Below are positions 32,467-33,479 of a DNA stretch of 33,479 nt, in pieces. The notes under the pieces are model-generated. The model made no database searches. It saw only the letters and a list, made by a program, of their open reading frames with translations, and was not told the DNA's origin. Every line of letters starts with the position of its first letter. Within the stretch, counting starts at the first letter, position 1. Position numbers and translations under genes: made by a program. The DNA comes from Rhodospirillaceae bacterium (GTDB lineage Bacteria > Pseudomonadota > Alphaproteobacteria > Rhodospirillales > UBA2165): assembly GCA_018674495.1 (NCBI GenBank), contig JABHAA010000157.1:1-33479 (forward strand), in the 5' to 3' direction.

Positions 32467-33331
32467 ATAATTCGATGGTGCGCTTCCAGGCCAATTCCGC
32501 CGCGCCTCTGTCATAGCGGGGCGTGGTGTCGTTGTGGAAGCCGTGATTGACGCCATCGTAAATGTGCGCCGAAAAATTCTTGCCATGGGCTTTTAACGAG
32601 GCTTCGAACGCTGGCCAGCCGCCATTGATGCGCCGGTCCAGCCCGGCGTAGTGGATCGATAGCGACGCGTTGATTTTGGCCACGTCCGCATCCCCGGGCT
32701 GACGCCCATAGAACGGCGCGGCGGCGGCCAGGCCGGGCTTGGCGGCCGCCATGGCATTGGCAACGCCGCCGCCATAACAAAAGCCGACGACGCCGATTTT
32801 TCCGTTGGAGGCGGCGTCCGCGTCCAGCCGGTCATAGGCGGCGAAAAAATCCTGCAGTAATTTGCCCCGGTCCAGCTTGCGCTGCATGGTGCGCCCGTCC
32901 GCATCGTTGCCCGGATAGCCGCCGAGGGGGCTCAAGCCGTCCGGCGCCAGGGCGTTGAAGCCGGCCACCGCGACGCGCCGTGCTACATCTTCGATATAAG
33001 GATTAAGGCCCCGGTTCTCGTGCACCACGACAACACTGCCGCGCTTGCCGCCGCCAGTGGGCCGCACCATGAGCCCGCTGACGTTGCCATGGCCTTTGGG
33101 CGACGCGTAGGTAATCCGCTCTGCCTTGATGCGGGCATCGCCGGGCTTGATCTGCCGGGCGAGGGCGTAGTTGGGCGACAGCGCATCCAGCAGCATGGAT
33201 GCGGTGACGCCGCCGACGGCAAACTTTGCAGCGCGCCTCAGAAACCCGCGCCGGTCAATCTGCCCGTGCACGTAGCGGTCAAACAGGTCAAGAAGTTCCT
33301 GGTCGTATTCGTCGGCGGTCTGGCGGGGCAT
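32444..33331 (-). CDS. Dienelactone hydrolase family protein with Tat signal
   Basis: A 295-residue exported alpha/beta hydrolase. The N-terminus has a twin-arginine motif (DRRGFLRRAAKF, Arg27-Arg28) followed by a hydrophobic stretch to about residue 58, so the folded enzyme is expected in the periplasm. The hydrolase part has HENRGLNPYIEDVARR, the nucleophile Cys185 in GFCYGGG, a likely Asp in YAGLDRRI, and the triad His in VNHGFHND. GGAGAG precedes the ATG. The substrate is unknown. It runs convergently into the glycosyltransferase gene. Confidence 0.9.
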   Translation of the reverse strand: MPRQTADEYDQELLDLFDRYVHGQIDRRGFLRRAAKFAVGGVTASMLLDALSPNYALARQIKPGDARIKAERITYASPKGHGNVSGLMVRPTGGGKRGSVVVVHENRGLNPYIEDVARRVAVAGFNALAPDGLSPLGGYPGNDADGRTMQRKLDRGKLLQDFFAAYDRLDADAASNGKIGVVGFCYGGGVANAMAAAKPGLAAAAPFYGRQPGDADVAKINASLSIHYAGLDRRINGGWPAFEASLKAHGKNFSAHIYDGVNHGFHNDTTPRYDRGAAELAWKRTIELFNATLVS

Positions 33332-33430
33332 GGCAGGCTCTCCAATAGATATACAATGGGGAATTGGCTGGACCTTAACAGTTAGCCCCTCTCGCCTCGA
33401 TCCAAATGTGGTGGGTTCAATATAAATTGA

Positions 33431-33479
33431 TGGTGCCGGCTGCAGGAGTCGAACCCGCGACCCCCTGATTACAAATCAG
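33431..33479 (-). tRNA. tRNA-Thr (anticodon UGU), 3' part only
   Basis: Read on the minus strand, the window end shows most of the anticodon arm (CTGA-TTTGTAA-TCAGG, anticodon UGU at 33471-33473). The variable loop GGGTC, the T arm GCGGG-TTCGACT-CCTGC, the acceptor 3' strand AGCCGGC, discriminator A and an encoded CCA (33431-33433) follow. The D arm and 5' acceptor strand lie beyond the window. Confidence 0.9.

Overview
The window looks like chromosomal DNA of a Gram-negative alphaproteobacterium, probably of the Rhodospirillales type. This rests on the GC-rich coding sequence, tRNAs with encoded CCA ends, a TRAP-transporter remnant, a solo Rieske oxygenase, many outer-envelope proteins and a GAAC-N7-GAAC box of the alphaproteobacterial LexA type. 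Assignment below class level is not possible from sequence alone. The density is ordinary: about 26 protein genes, two tRNAs (one cut by the window edge), no insertion sequence and no CRISPR.

Left part (1-9371). The tail of a TRAP dicarboxylate transporter permease (DctM type) is followed by a selenocysteine tRNA (anticodon UCA, 8-bp acceptor stem, long variable arm) and a crotonase-fold protein lacking both hydratase glutamates. Facing it on the minus strand is a complete four-gene type I secretion operon: TolC-like outer-membrane channel, a 1145-residue secreted substrate with FecR domain, acidic repeats and RTX-like repeats, an ABC exporter with a degenerate signature motif, and an HlyD adaptor. 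The operon's upstream region carries a perfect 26-bp tandem repeat containing two nested palindromes, which looks like an operator.

Middle part (9372-19605). An MFS permease and a gamma-glutamyltransferase-family enzyme form a minus-strand pair. They diverge from an SDR protein followed closely by a zinc-ribbon / class III cyclase / STAND ATPase / TPR protein. Next come a small lipoprotein, a solitary family-5 (peptide/opine-type) periplasmic binding protein with a strong terminator, and a convergent Rieske oxygenase.

Sensor and regulator part (19606-26329). A periplasmic binding protein and a hybrid histidine kinase form a minus-strand pair of visibly lower GC than its surroundings. The pair is flanked by two copies of a 44-bp direct repeat that includes a LexA-type box. 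Beyond lie an IsdG-like heme-degrading monooxygenase, a lipoprotein, and a MarR regulator with an NmrA-like NAD(P)-binding protein, both preceded by GTGTA/TACAC palindromes. A cupin follows.

Right part (26330-33479). These are a polytopic membrane protein, a GFA-family zinc protein, a small DUF1488-like protein, an MFS exporter, a dienelactone hydrolase-like protein, and a diiron ferritin-like protein translationally coupled to a family-2 glycosyltransferase of the rSAM/selenodomain-associated type. Last are a Tat-exported dienelactone hydrolase and the 3' half of a tRNA-Thr(UGU).

The points most worth checking are the FecR/RTX secretion operon with its repeated operator, the repeat-flanked sensor cassette, and the MarR/NmrA palindromes.
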